From positions 62,001 to 126,000 of the forward strand of contig CAZNDO010000006.1 in NCBI GenBank assembly GCA_964571855.1: a stretch of DNA of 64,000 nucleotides. Direction: 5' to 3'. The position numbers and the translations under genes are program-made. How positions within the stretch are numbered: the first letter of the stretch is position 1; the number at the start of each line of letters is the position of its first letter. Source of the stretch: CAYYFX01 sp964571855 (GTDB lineage Bacteria; ARS69). Shown here in pieces: positions 16,114-24,843 of the stretch. The notes under the pieces were generated by a model. The model saw nothing but the letters and a program-made list of their open reading frames with translations. It was not told the origin of the DNA and searched no databases.

Positions 16114-19100
16114 TCGCGCCGGACCGCGGGATCCGCGATCGGATCGTGGCGGCGCGCGGCGTCAACCTCGCGGTGGAGGCGGGCGCCGGCACCGGGAAGA
16201 CGACGCTCCTCGTCCGGCGCGTGCTGTCGCTCGTGGAGGGCGGGACCCCGCTGGCGCGGCTCGCGATCATCACGTTCACGCGGAAGGCCGCGGCGGAGCT
16301 GGAGTCCCGCCTCGTGGGCGCGCTGGCCGAGGCGCGCGCGGGCGGCGCGGCGTGGGCGGCCGCCGCGCTGGACGACCTGCCGCGCACCGAGCTCGGCACC
16401 ACGGACTCCTTCTGCCGCGGCATCCTCGCCGACCACGCGCTGGAGGCGGGCTTCCCGCCCGGCTTCGGGCTCGCCGCGGAGCTGGCGGAGGACGCCCTGC
16501 GCGAGGCCGCGTGGCTCCGGTTCCTCGCGCGCTCCGGCGAGGCGGACGCGCGGCTGCTGGAGACGCTGCGCGCGCTCGGCGCGAAGCCGAGGTCGCTGCG
16601 CGAGATCGGCGACGCGCTCCTGGACGGCCGCGATCTCCCCGTCGCGCGCGGGACGCCCGTCCCCGCCGGGGAGCTGGCGGAGACCTTCGCGGCGGCGCTC
16701 GCCCCCGCCCTCGCGCTCCGCGCGCGGTGCACCGATCCGGGCGACCGCCTGGCGCTGCGGGTGGACGAGCTCGCGCGCAACCTGGACGTGGCCCGCGACA
16801 TCGGGGGCCCGGCGGCGGAGCGCGTGCTCCTGTCCGTGCCGTGTGCGTGCCGGCAGGGTCGCAAGGAGGCGTGGGGCGGCGCCGCCGTGAAGGCCGAGAT
16901 CGTCGCCGCGCTCGACGGGCTGCAGGCGCGCGTCGACGCCTGGACCCGCGCGCAGGGCGCCGCGCGCGCCGGTGCGCTCGCCGACTGGCTCGCCGGCTAT
17001 CCGGCCGAGTACGCGCGGATCAAGCGGGAACGCGGCCTCGCGGACTTCCGCGACCTGGCGCTCGGCGTGCGCGACCTCCTGCGTTCCGACGCGGCGGCGC
17101 GCCGCGCGATCGCGGCGCGCTGGGACGCGCTCCTGATCGACGAGGCGCAGGACACCGATCCCCTGCAGATGGAGATCGCGCTGCTCCTCGCGGCCGAGGA
17201 GCCGGTGCCGGACGATCCCTTCGCCGCGCGGCTCGTCCCCGGGCGGCTGTTCCTCGTGGGCGATCCGAAGCAGTCCATCTACCGGTTCCGGCGAGCGGAC
17301 CTGGAGCTGTACGCGCGCACGCGCGACGCCGTGACCGCGCACGGCGAGAGCCCCGCGATCACCGCGAACTTCCGCTGCGCGCGGCCCGTGCTGGACTTCG
17401 TGAACCGCGTGTTCGACGGCTGGATGGAGCCCGCGCCGGGCGAGACGTTGCAGGCGCCGTACCGCGCGCTGGAACCGGGGCGCGACGGACCGGAGGACGC
17501 CGCGCCGGTGGCGCTGCTGCTGCCCGATCCGCGCGTGGAGGCGGCGATCCTCGCCCGCGGCGGGGCCGCACGCGCCGGCGCGGACGAGCGGCTCGAGGTG
17601 GAGGCGGACGCCGTCGTCCGCACGATCCGCCGCGCGCTCGGCGCGGACGGCGCGGGACCGGGCTGGACCGTCGCCGGCGAGGACGGCCGCGCGCGCCCGG
17701 CCCGTCCGGGCGACATCGCCGTGATCGTGAAGCGGATGACGGGCGGCGAGCGCCTGCTGGACGCCCTGCGCCGCGCGGGCATCCCGGTCACGAGCATGGG
17801 CGGGCGCAACTTCCACGCGCGCGAGGAGGTGCAGACGCTGCTCGCGGTGCTCGAGGCCCTGATCGCGCCCGACGACCCGCGCGCGCTGTTCGCGGCGCTC
17901 CGCTCCCCCGCCTTCGCGATCGACGACGACGCGCTGGTCCTGCGCTTCGCCGATCCGGAGGCGGACCCGCGGAACGCCGGCGTGCCCCCGGAGGCGATCG
18001 ACGCGGAGGCGCGGCTGCGCGCGCTGGCCCGGGAGGTGCGCGCGCTCCCGCTCGGCGAGCTGCTCGAGCGCGTGACCGAGGCGCTCGCGCTCCTGCCGGC
18101 GTTCGGCCTGCGCGGCGACGGTCCCGCGCGGATGGAGAGCCTGCGTCTCCTCGTGGAGGCGTCCGCGCCGCTGGAGGAGGCCGGCGCGGAGTCCCTCCCG
18201 GAGCTCGTGGCCTGGCTGCGCGACCGATCGGCCGACGAGCCGCTGGCGCTCGGCGAGATCGAGCTGGCCGGGGACGACGCCGTCACGCTGCTCACGATCC
18301 ACAAGGCGAAGGGGCTGGAGTTCCCGGTCGTCCTGCTGGCCGACCTCGGCGGCAAGGGCGCCAGCCCCTCGCCGGTCGTGTGGGACCGCGGCGCGGGCCG
18401 GCTGGAGTTCCGCGTCCCGGGCGTGCCGCACATCGCCACACCCGGACACGCCGACGCGGCCGCCCGCGAGGCGCGCCGGCGCGCGGCGGAGGACCTGCGC
18501 CTCCTGTACGTGGCGATGACGCGCGCGCGCGACCGACTGGTCCTCGCGTGGACCGGGGGCGCGGACGGCTTCTTCGCGAAGCCCATGCTGCCCGCCCGCC
18601 TGGGCGCCGCGGCGGGCGAGCCCCCGCCCGAGGGCTCCGGGCTGGAGGTGCTGCGCGCCGCGGATCTGCCGCCGCTGCCGTCCGCGGCGCGCGTCCACGC
18701 GCTCGACCCGAAGGATGTGGCCGCGCGCCGCGCGCCGCGCCCGGCGGACCTGTTCGCCGCTCCCCCGGCGCCGGCGCCCGCGGCGCGGGAGCGCACCGTG
18801 ACCTCCCTGGCCGGGACCGCCGCCCCCGCGCCCGCGCGCGTCGCCCTCGCCGCGGACGCCGCGGAGCGGGAGCGGTCCCGCGCCTTCGGCTCCTTCGTGC
18901 ACGCGGCCCTCGAGGTGTTCGACCCGTCGCTGCCCGGAGCGGAGGGGACGGAGCGCGCCTGGTCCTCCGCGCTCCGGCGCGTGCCGCCACCCGACGCGGA
19001 CACGGAGGCCGGTTGGCGCGGCCGCATCGAGCGGATGCTGGCCGATCCGGGGGTTCGCGCGCTCGCGGTGCCGGGTCGGGGCCGGAAGCTGCGCGAAGTC

Positions 19101-19409
19101 CCCTTCACGATGATGACCGGCGGGGGTCCGCTCCACGGGACGATCGATCTCCTCGAGGAGCTCGATGACGGCGCGCTGCGCATCGTCGACTGGAAGACCG
19201 ACCGGCTCGAGGCGACGGATGCCGGGAGCGCCGCGCACCGCCACCTGCCGCAGATCGCGCTCTACGCCCGCGCCGCGACGCAGCTCACCGGGCGGCCGGT
19301 CCGCGAGGTCGTGCTCGTCCTGCTGGACGCGTCGCCGGTGCGCGTGCTCACGTTCCCGGTGGACGCCGCCCTGACCGCGCTGGCGGACGACGCGCTCGCG
19401 CGCGCCTGA
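16110..19409 (+). CDS. addA: AddA-like UvrD-family helicase-nuclease
   Basis: A 1099-residue superfamily 1A helicase with a C-terminal RecB-type nuclease, acting with AddB on broken DNA ends. Helicase motifs in order: I AGAGTGKTT (Lys30), Ia ITFTRKAAAEL, II LLIDEAQDTDPLQ (about 341), III VGDPKQSIYRFRRAD, V TLLTIHKAKGLEFPVVLL and VI LLYVAMTRARDRL. The nuclease core follows: FGSFVHAALEVF, GTIDLLEEL, RIVDWKTDR and HLPQIALYA. All catalytic residues look intact. GTG at 16110 overlaps the AddB stop by four bases. It ends seven bases from the convergent LamG gene; I see no strong terminator between them. Confidence 0.95.
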   Translation: MIAPDRGIRDRIVAARGVNLAVEAGAGTGKTTLLVRRVLSLVEGGTPLARLAIITFTRKAAAELESRLVGALAEARAGGAAWAAAALDDLPRTELGTTDSFCRGILADHALEAGFPPGFGLAAELAEDALREAAWLRFLARSGEADARLLETLRALGAKPRSLREIGDALLDGRDLPVARGTPVPAGELAETFAAALAPALALRARCTDPGDRLALRVDELARNLDVARDIGGPAAERVLLSVPCACRQGRKEAWGGAAVKAEIVAALDGLQARVDAWTRAQGAARAGALADWLAGYPAEYARIKRERGLADFRDLALGVRDLLRSDAAARRAIAARWDALLIDEAQDTDPLQMEIALLLAAEEPVPDDPFAARLVPGRLFLVGDPKQSIYRFRRADLELYARTRDAVTAHGESPAITANFRCARPVLDFVNRVFDGWMEPAPGETLQAPYRALEPGRDGPEDAAPVALLLPDPRVEAAILARGGAARAGADERLEVEADAVVRTIRRALGADGAGPGWTVAGEDGRARPARPGDIAVIVKRMTGGERLLDALRRAGIPVTSMGGRNFHAREEVQTLLAVLEALIAPDDPRALFAALRSPAFAIDDDALVLRFADPEADPRNAGVPPEAIDAEARLRALAREVRALPLGELLERVTEALALLPAFGLRGDGPARMESLRLLVEASAPLEEAGAESLPELVAWLRDRSADEPLALGEIELAGDDAVTLLTIHKAKGLEFPVVLLADLGGKGASPSPVVWDRGAGRLEFRVPGVPHIATPGHADAAAREARRRAAEDLRLLYVAMTRARDRLVLAWTGGADGFFAKPMLPARLGAAAGEPPPEGSGLEVLRAADLPPLPSAARVHALDPKDVAARRAPRPADLFAAPPAPAPAARERTVTSLAGTAAPAPARVALAADAAERERSRAFGSFVHAALEVFDPSLPGAEGTERAWSSALRRVPPPDADTEAGWRGRIERMLADPGVRALAVPGRGRKLREVPFTMMTGGGPLHGTIDLLEELDDGALRIVDWKTDRLEATDAGSAAHRHLPQIALYARAATQLTGRPVREVVLVLLDASPVRVLTFPVDAALTALADDALARA

Positions 19410-19416
19410 GCGGGCG

Positions 19417-20628
19417 CTACGGGCGCACGATCTTCGCGGCCTCGCCCGCTCCGGGCGCGCGGGCGAAGTACACGCCGGGTCGGACCGGCGCGCCGTCGTC
19501 CGCCCGGCCGTCCCAGACGAGCATCGCGGCGCCCGCGCGCAGCATGCCGCGGAGCGTGACGGCGCGCCGGCCCGCCACGTCGACGATCTCCACCGCCACG
19601 TCGCCCGCGCGGCCGTCGCCGTAGCGCACCCAGAGCAGCGTCTGGTCGAGGGCGGGGTTCGGGTGGGCCTCGACCTGCGCCTCGCCCGCGGCGGGGAACG
19701 GCGGCGGCGCGACCGCGGTCGCGGCGAACGGCGTCTCCGCCGACCACTCCGGGCCGGGAAGCGGCGCGCCGCCGAACCGGCGCACGCCGGGGCTCGGGCC
19801 GCCGGGCGCGGACGACGCGTCGCCGATCGTGTCCCCTTCGCCCTCGTCGAAGTGGTACAGGGCGAGCGTGGCGGCGTCCGGCGTGAACGGTGCGGACGGC
19901 GGCGCGAACGGGACCGTGTAGCGCAGGATGCCCGAGATCCGCACCTCGTCGATCCACCCGGAGAACGAGGGGAACGACGGCCCGGCGTCGTGCTTCTCCG
20001 CGCCGATGACGAGGAACGGATCGCTGCCGAGGCAGGGCGCCCCGCCGCAGTTCGTCCCGGACGGCGTCTCGTCCCCGGGGTACGAGACGTCGCCCGGCGG
20101 TCCCGCGCCCGCGGCGTCCAGCGCGCCGTCCACCCAGATCTGCACGAGCCCGTCCGCGGCGCGGCGCTGCACGGCGACGTGGTGCCATGCGCCGTCCAGC
20201 ACGCCCGTGGCGCCGCAGAACGTGGCCGACTGGAGCGACCCGTTCGTCACGCCGAACACCACGCGCCCCGCGCCGAGCGAGACGCCCCAGTCGCGGCCGC
20301 CCGGCTCCCAGCGGTCGCGATCGAACACGATGTTCCCGAGGATCCAGTTCTCGTTCGCGCCGCAGGACACCGCCGGCGCCGGGTTCTCCGCGAGCGTCCC
20401 GCGCACGTGGAACTCCAGCGTGAAGTCCCCCGCTCCCGCGTCCACCGGCGGGCCGGGCTCGTCGTCCGGATCGAAGGGGTCGTCCACCGCGATCTTGACC
20501 CGGTCCACGTCGCCCGCGCCGAAGCCGTGGAAGCGCAGCGACGTCGCGCCCGCATCGCGGGGGACGCCGGCGGCCAGCAGGGTCAGCGCGGGCAGGACGA
20601 TCGCGGGCAGGACGGAGCGTCGCGGCAT
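19417..20628 (-). CDS. Secreted LamG-like lectin/jellyroll protein with FlgD-type tail
   Basis: About 403 residues. A signal peptide (LPAIVLPALTLLAAGVPRDAGA) is followed by a LamG/concanavalin-like fold: FTLEFHVRGTL, GAWHHVAVQRRAADGLVQIW and SGWIDEVRISGILRY are the textbook segments, with GDETPSGTNCGGAPC as an insert. The last 90 residues (AHPNPALDQTLLWVRY, VAVEIVDVAGRRAVTL, LVWDGRADDGAPVRPGVYFA) form the FlgD Ig-like tail seen on other secreted proteins in this window. ATG at 20628 is preferred to 20634 because GGGGA then lies five bases upstream. Likely a surface or secreted carbohydrate-associated protein. Confidence 0.85.
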   Translation of the reverse strand: MPRRSVLPAIVLPALTLLAAGVPRDAGATSLRFHGFGAGDVDRVKIAVDDPFDPDDEPGPPVDAGAGDFTLEFHVRGTLAENPAPAVSCGANENWILGNIVFDRDRWEPGGRDWGVSLGAGRVVFGVTNGSLQSATFCGATGVLDGAWHHVAVQRRAADGLVQIWVDGALDAAGAGPPGDVSYPGDETPSGTNCGGAPCLGSDPFLVIGAEKHDAGPSFPSFSGWIDEVRISGILRYTVPFAPPSAPFTPDAATLALYHFDEGEGDTIGDASSAPGGPSPGVRRFGGAPLPGPEWSAETPFAATAVAPPPFPAAGEAQVEAHPNPALDQTLLWVRYGDGRAGDVAVEIVDVAGRRAVTLRGMLRAGAAMLVWDGRADDGAPVRPGVYFARAPGAGEAAKIVRP

Positions 20629-20655
20629 GGCCATCCCCGGTGCGCGTGGTTCCCG

Positions 20656-20664
20656 ATGATACCA
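20656..20664 (-). promoter_or_regulatory. Extended -10 promoter of the LamG gene
   Basis: The minus strand reads TGGTATCAT, a full match to TGNTANNNT, about 28 bases before the ATG at 20628. No -35 is visible 17 bases upstream, as is common for extended -10 promoters. Confidence 0.45.
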
Positions 20665-20749
20665 GCCGGCCGTCGCGGCCCGCCGCCGCGGGCTCTCCCG
20701 CGCGGTCAGGATCGCCCAACGTCGGCCAAGGAACCCCGGCGCCGCGCGA

Positions 20750-20778
20750 TTGACGGGGTCGCGGCGGATCCCTACGAT
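20750..20778 (+). promoter_or_regulatory. Sigma70 promoter of the epimerase/aminotransferase operon
   Basis: TTGACG (20750-20755) and TACGAT (20773-20778) are spaced by exactly 17 bases. Transcription would start near 20785, leaving a short leader of about 22 bases with GGGAG just ahead of the TTG at 20807. This placement rules out the longer reading of the epimerase from 20750. Confidence 0.7.
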
Positions 20779-20806
20779 CGATGCTCCCTTCGCACGGGAG
20801 TGCAGC

Positions 20807-21769
20807 TTGCGGGGTCGTTCCGTCCTCGTCACCGGCGGCGCCGGGTTCATCGGCAGCCATCTCGTCGATCGCCTGCTCCGGGACGGCGCCAAGGTCGTCG
20901 TCGTCGACAACTTCTTCCTCGGGAAGCGCGAGAACCTCGCGGACGCCGCGGCGGCCGGCGGCGACCTCACGATCCGCAACGAGGACGCCGCCGACCTCCC
21001 GGCCATGCGCGAGCTGATCGAGCGCCACGGCGTCCAGGACGTCTACGACCTGGCCACGAAGGCGCTCGAGTACTCCTTCGACAACCCGCGCGGCGCGTTC
21101 GAGGTGAACACGTCCATCGCGCTCACGCTCGCGGAGCTGCTGCGCAAGGAGCACTACGAGCGGCTCGTGCACGTCAGCTCGTCGGAGGCGTTCGGCACCG
21201 CGCTCACGCGGCCCATGGACGAGGACCACCCGCGCCGGCCCACCACCACGTACGCCGCGGGCAAGGCGGCGGCGGACCTGGCGCTGCAGAGCTACCTGCG
21301 CAGCTTCGACCTGGACATCCGCATCCTGCGCCCGTTCAACAACTACGGGCCGCGCCAGAACACCGGGGCGTACTCCGGCGTCGTGCCGAAGACGATGGAG
21401 CGGCTGCTCCGCGGGCAGCCGCCCATCCTGCACGGCGACGGCACGCAGGGCCGGGACTTCGTGTACGTGGAGGACGTGGCCGACGCGCTCGTCACCGTGG
21501 CCGGCTGCGCGGCCGCGCGCGGCCTGGAGCTGAACGTGGCGTCCGGCGTGGAGACGCCCATCCGGGACGTGCTGCAGACGATGTGCGACGTGGCCGGCTT
21601 CCGCGGCGACTGGATCCGCGAGGCGCGCCGCGCCGCGGACGTGGACCACCACGTGGGCGACGCGTCGCGGCTGGAGAAGGTGACGGGATTCCGCGCGCGC
21701 ACGACGCTGCGCGAGGGGCTCGCGCGGACGTGGGAGTGGTACCGCGCACGCGCCGGAGCGCGCCCGTGA
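20807..21769 (+). CDS. NAD-dependent epimerase/dehydratase (SDR)
   Basis: A 320-residue extended short-chain dehydrogenase acting on nucleotide sugars. It begins LRGRSVLVTGGAGFIGSHLV with the GGAGFIG dinucleotide site, then YDLATKALEYSFDNP, the Ser of VHVSSSEAFG and the catalytic YAAGK (TTYAAGKAAADL), followed by RPFNNYGPRQN, which is typical of the nucleotide-sugar group. TTG at 20807 is chosen because it has GGGAG six bases upstream and fits the promoter at 20750-20778. It overlaps the DegT aminotransferase start by four bases (GTGA), so the pair probably makes an amino sugar for surface polysaccharide. Confidence 0.9.
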   Translation: MRGRSVLVTGGAGFIGSHLVDRLLRDGAKVVVVDNFFLGKRENLADAAAAGGDLTIRNEDAADLPAMRELIERHGVQDVYDLATKALEYSFDNPRGAFEVNTSIALTLAELLRKEHYERLVHVSSSEAFGTALTRPMDEDHPRRPTTTYAAGKAAADLALQSYLRSFDLDIRILRPFNNYGPRQNTGAYSGVVPKTMERLLRGQPPILHGDGTQGRDFVYVEDVADALVTVAGCAAARGLELNVASGVETPIRDVLQTMCDVAGFRGDWIREARRAADVDHHVGDASRLEKVTGFRARTTLREGLARTWEWYRARAGARP

Positions 21770-22902
21770 TCCCGGTCGCGCGCCCCTACTTCGGCGAGGA
21801 GGAAGCGGCGGCGGTGGCCGAGGTGCTGCGCTCCGGCTGGGTGGCGCAGGGGCCCACGACCGCGAAGCTGGAGGAGGAGTTCGCGCCGCTGGCCGGCGTG
21901 CCGCACGCGATCGCCACGTCGTCCTGCACGACGGCGCTGCACCTCGCGGTCCTCGCGTGCGGCGTGCGCCCGGGCGACGAGGTCATCCTCCCGTCGTTCA
22001 CGTTCCCCGCCACGGCGAACGCGGTGCTGTACGAGGGCGCGCATCCGGTGCTCGTGGACATCGATCCCGCCACGCTGAACCTGGACGTCGCGGCGGCCGA
22101 GCGCGCCATCACGCCGCGCACGAAGGCCATCCTCGGCGTGCACCTGTTCGGGGCGCCGTGCGAGATCGCCGCGCTGCGTTCGCTGTGCGACGCGCGTTCC
22201 ATCGCGCTGATCGAGGACGCGGCGTGCGCCGTGGGCACGGAGTTCGAGGGACGGCCCATCGGCTCGTTCGGCCACGTGGCGTGCTTCTCGTTCCACGCGC
22301 GCAAGATCGTGACCTGCGGCGAGGGCGGCATGCTCGCCACCGCGGACGACGCGAGGGCGGAGCTGATGCGCAGCCTGCGCACGCACGGGGCGGATCGCCC
22401 GGCGGAGGCGCGGCACGCGGAGGGCCTCGCGCCGGCGGCCGCGGAGTACGCCCGGCTCGGCTACAACTACCGCCTGTCCGACATCCAGTCCGCCGTGCTG
22501 CGCGTGCAGCTGAAGCGGTTGCCGGAGTTCCTGGCCTCGCGCGAGCGGCTGGCGCGGCGCTACGACGATGCGTTCGGGGCGCTGGACGGCATCCGGCGGC
22601 CGCCGCGCCGTCCGGGCGCGCGGCACAGCTTCCAGAGCTACGTGATCGTGGTGGAGCCCGGCGCCGCGGTGGAGCCCGGGCCGCTGATGGCGGCGCTCGC
22701 CGCCGAGGGGATCTCCACCCGCGTGGGCACCTACGCGGTCCACCGGCAGCCGTACCTGCGGGGACGGCCGGGCATCCCGGACTCGCTGCCGCACGCGGAG
22801 GAGGCCGCGGACCGGTCCATCGCGCTGCCCCTGTACCACGCCATGACGGCGGCGGAGCAGGACGCGGTGATCCGCGCGGTCGAGCGCGCGTGGCGACGCT
22901 GA
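21766..22902 (+). CDS. DegT/DnrJ/EryC1 sugar aminotransferase
   Basis: A 378-residue PLP enzyme that adds an amino group to a keto-sugar nucleotide. Segments typical of the family are SGWVAQGPTTAKLEEEFA, ATSSCTTALHLAV, DEVILPSFTFPATANAV, LIEDAACAVGT, FSFHARKIVTCGEGGM with the Schiff-base Lys, and GYNYRLSDIQSAVLRVQL. The GTG at 21766 overlaps the epimerase stop. Together with the Gfo/Idh/MocA oxidoreductase and acetyltransferase at 29164-30791 it could complete a WbpB-WbpE-WbpD type route to a diacetamido-uronic acid, although the two sets are about 6 kb apart and on opposite strands. Confidence 0.92.
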   Translation: MIPVARPYFGEEEAAAVAEVLRSGWVAQGPTTAKLEEEFAPLAGVPHAIATSSCTTALHLAVLACGVRPGDEVILPSFTFPATANAVLYEGAHPVLVDIDPATLNLDVAAAERAITPRTKAILGVHLFGAPCEIAALRSLCDARSIALIEDAACAVGTEFEGRPIGSFGHVACFSFHARKIVTCGEGGMLATADDARAELMRSLRTHGADRPAEARHAEGLAPAAAEYARLGYNYRLSDIQSAVLRVQLKRLPEFLASRERLARRYDDAFGALDGIRRPPRRPGARHSFQSYVIVVEPGAAVEPGPLMAALAAEGISTRVGTYAVHRQPYLRGRPGIPDSLPHAEEAADRSIALPLYHAMTAAEQDAVIRAVERAWRR

Positions 22903-22951
22903 CGGCGCAGCCGCGATCGCCGGGGCGCCGCCGATCGATCCGCGGGTCCGG

Positions 22952-22981
22952 TTGACCGGCGCGGAGCCTCTCTGCTAGCGT
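22952..22981 (+). promoter_or_regulatory. Sigma70/extended -10 promoter of the carbamoyltransferase gene
   Basis: TTGACC (22952-22957) is followed after 18 bases by TAGCGT (22976-22981) with an upstream TG, giving the extended form TGCTAGCGT. Start of transcription would be near 22988, with a leader of about 90-100 bases that contains an A-rich segment (TTTTCCACAAAACG). Confidence 0.6.
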
Positions 22982-23090
22982 TTTCCACAAAACGACCCTG
23001 AGGAAACTCGGCGCGAAGTCGTCCCCCCGCGCGCCCGGGCACCCTCCCCGACCCGACCTTCCCGAGCGGAGGCCCCCCCTGGATCGCATC

Positions 23091-24812
23091 GTGCTCGGCT
23101 TGTACGACGGTCCGTCCGGCGGCGCGGCGCTCGTGCGCGAGGGCGAGCTCCTGGCCTGCGCCGAGGAGCACCGGCTGACCCGCGTGGAGAACGCCTGCGG
23201 CCTGCCCCGCGCGTCCGTCCAGGCCGTCCTGCGGCAGGCCGGGATCCGCGGCGACAAGCTCGCCGCCGTGCTCGTGGCCACGCGCGACGCCACCTACGCC
23301 GAGACCGCGGGGGGCGCGGTGCGGGTCCCGCTCCTGTGGCGCGTCTCCCAGGCGCTGCCGTCGCCGCCGCCGCTCGGCCGCCGGCTGCGCGCCTCGTTCG
23401 CGGCGGCCCGCCGGCGTCGCATCGACGAGTCGCTCCGGTCCGAGTTCGGCGCCTCCTGCCCGATCGCCTTCGTGGACCACCACCTCGCCCACGCCGCGGG
23501 CGCGGCGCTGATCCTGGACCTGCCCGACTGCGTGGCGTTCACCGCGGACGCCGGCGCCGACGGCGCGTGGGCCGTGGTCACGGAGTTCAAGGACGGCGTC
23601 CCCCGGCGCGTCGCGGCGGAGACCGCGGGGCCGTCGCTCAGCGCGTTCCTGGACGCGGTGTGCGAGCGCGTCGGCATTCCCCCCGGGCTCGACCGGCCGC
23701 GCCGCCTCGAGGAGCTCGCGGGCCGCGGGGTCACGCTGCACTACGACGACCTGGAGGCCGCGTTCGGCGCGGACGACGGCGCGCTGCTGCTGGACGCCGA
23801 GGCGCTCGGGCCCGGCGGCACGCTGAGCCGCGTGGGCCGGAAAGCCCGGCGCGAGGACCTCGCGGCCAGCGCGGTGGCCGCCGCGGCGCATCACCTGCGG
23901 CGCTGGGTGACCCACTGGTACGTGCGCTGCGAGGCGCGACCGCTCGTGGTGGGCGGGGATCTCTTCGACATGCCCTCGCTCGTGCACGCCCTCGTCGACG
24001 CGCCGGACCTGCCGAGCCCGCGCCTGCCCGCCGCGCCCGGCGACGGCGGCCTCGCGGCGGGCGCGGCGCTCGCGGGTTGCTTCCCCGACCTGCTGGCTCA
24101 GCCCGTGCCGCGACTCAAGCGGACGCAGTCCTCGCCGTACCTCGGCCCGTCGTACTCGGACGACGAGATCGCGCACCTGCTCGAGCGCGAGCGGGTCCAC
24201 TTCCGGCACCACCCGCGCATCGAGCGCGACCTCGCGCGCGTGCTCGCCGAGGGCCGCACCGCCGCCCGCTTCGACGACCGGGCCGAGGTGGGGCACCGCG
24301 CGCTCGGCAACCGCATCGTGCTCCGGCACCCGCAGGGGCCGCTGCGGCTCGGGCGGCTCGGGTTCATCCACGGTCCCGGCGCGTACGACGCGCTCGTCCT
24401 GCACGACGCCCTGCCCCGCCTGTTCGAGGGCGCGGACGACCTGCCCGATCTCCTGGACCACCCGCGCCTCGTGCTGCCGCGCGCGGAGTTCGCGTCGCGC
24501 TATCCGGACCTGCTCGCGTGGGGACGGCGCGTGCGCGTGCAGTCCGTGTCCGCCGCGTCGAACCCGAAGCTGTTCGAGATCCTCACCGAGTTCCAGTCCT
24601 GGACCGGACTCCCGCTGCTGGCGGCCGCGCCCTTCCGCCTGCCGAACGAGCCGGCGGTCTCCTCCCCGGCCGACGCCGTGCGCGCCTTCCGGGTGCTCGG
24701 GCTCGACCACGCGGCCATCGGCCGCTACCTCGTGCACGGCGCGGACCTCGCCGTCGCGGGCGCGGGCGAGGCCGAGGAGAACCGCGCCCAGGGCGCCGAG
24801 AATCCGTGGTAG
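23091..24812 (+). CDS. Carbamoyltransferase, NodU/TobZ-like
   Basis: A 573-residue enzyme of the family that moves a carbamoyl group from carbamoyl phosphate, through a carbamoyl-adenylate, to a sugar hydroxyl. The N-terminal Kae1-like half has LYDGPSGGAALV, VDHHLAHAAGAAL (metal-binding His pair) and AFTADAGADGAW. The C-terminal half has the DRAEVGHRALGNR motif. GTG at 23091 is the first conventional start. However, GGAGG (23068-23072) is six bases ahead of an in-frame CTG at 23079, and starting there gives LDRIVLGLYDG, which looks more like the family N-terminus. It stands between the amino-sugar genes and a GNAT gene, so a modified surface sugar is the likely acceptor. Confidence 0.85.
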   Translation: MLGLYDGPSGGAALVREGELLACAEEHRLTRVENACGLPRASVQAVLRQAGIRGDKLAAVLVATRDATYAETAGGAVRVPLLWRVSQALPSPPPLGRRLRASFAAARRRRIDESLRSEFGASCPIAFVDHHLAHAAGAALILDLPDCVAFTADAGADGAWAVVTEFKDGVPRRVAAETAGPSLSAFLDAVCERVGIPPGLDRPRRLEELAGRGVTLHYDDLEAAFGADDGALLLDAEALGPGGTLSRVGRKARREDLAASAVAAAAHHLRRWVTHWYVRCEARPLVVGGDLFDMPSLVHALVDAPDLPSPRLPAAPGDGGLAAGAALAGCFPDLLAQPVPRLKRTQSSPYLGPSYSDDEIAHLLERERVHFRHHPRIERDLARVLAEGRTAARFDDRAEVGHRALGNRIVLRHPQGPLRLGRLGFIHGPGAYDALVLHDALPRLFEGADDLPDLLDHPRLVLPRAEFASRYPDLLAWGRRVRVQSVSAASNPKLFEILTEFQSWTGLPLLAAAPFRLPNEPAVSSPADAVRAFRVLGLDHAAIGRYLVHGADLAVAGAGEAEENRAQGAENPW

Positions 24813-24815
24813 CGT
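24807..24815 (+). promoter_or_regulatory. Extended -10 element before the GNAT gene
   Basis: TGGTAGCGT matches TGNTANNNT and overlaps the TAG stop of the carbamoyltransferase gene. A start near 24821 would leave about 22 bases to the ATG at 24844. No good -35 is visible; it may only add to read-through transcription. Confidence 0.3.
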
Positions 24816-24843
24816 GCCGCGGGTCGAACCCCGGAGCGCGTCG

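Noticed and set aside
15303..19244. Very long minus-strand open frame opposite addA
   Set aside because: It is the complement of the AddA helicase-nuclease; its composition is Arg/His/Gln-rich with no domain.
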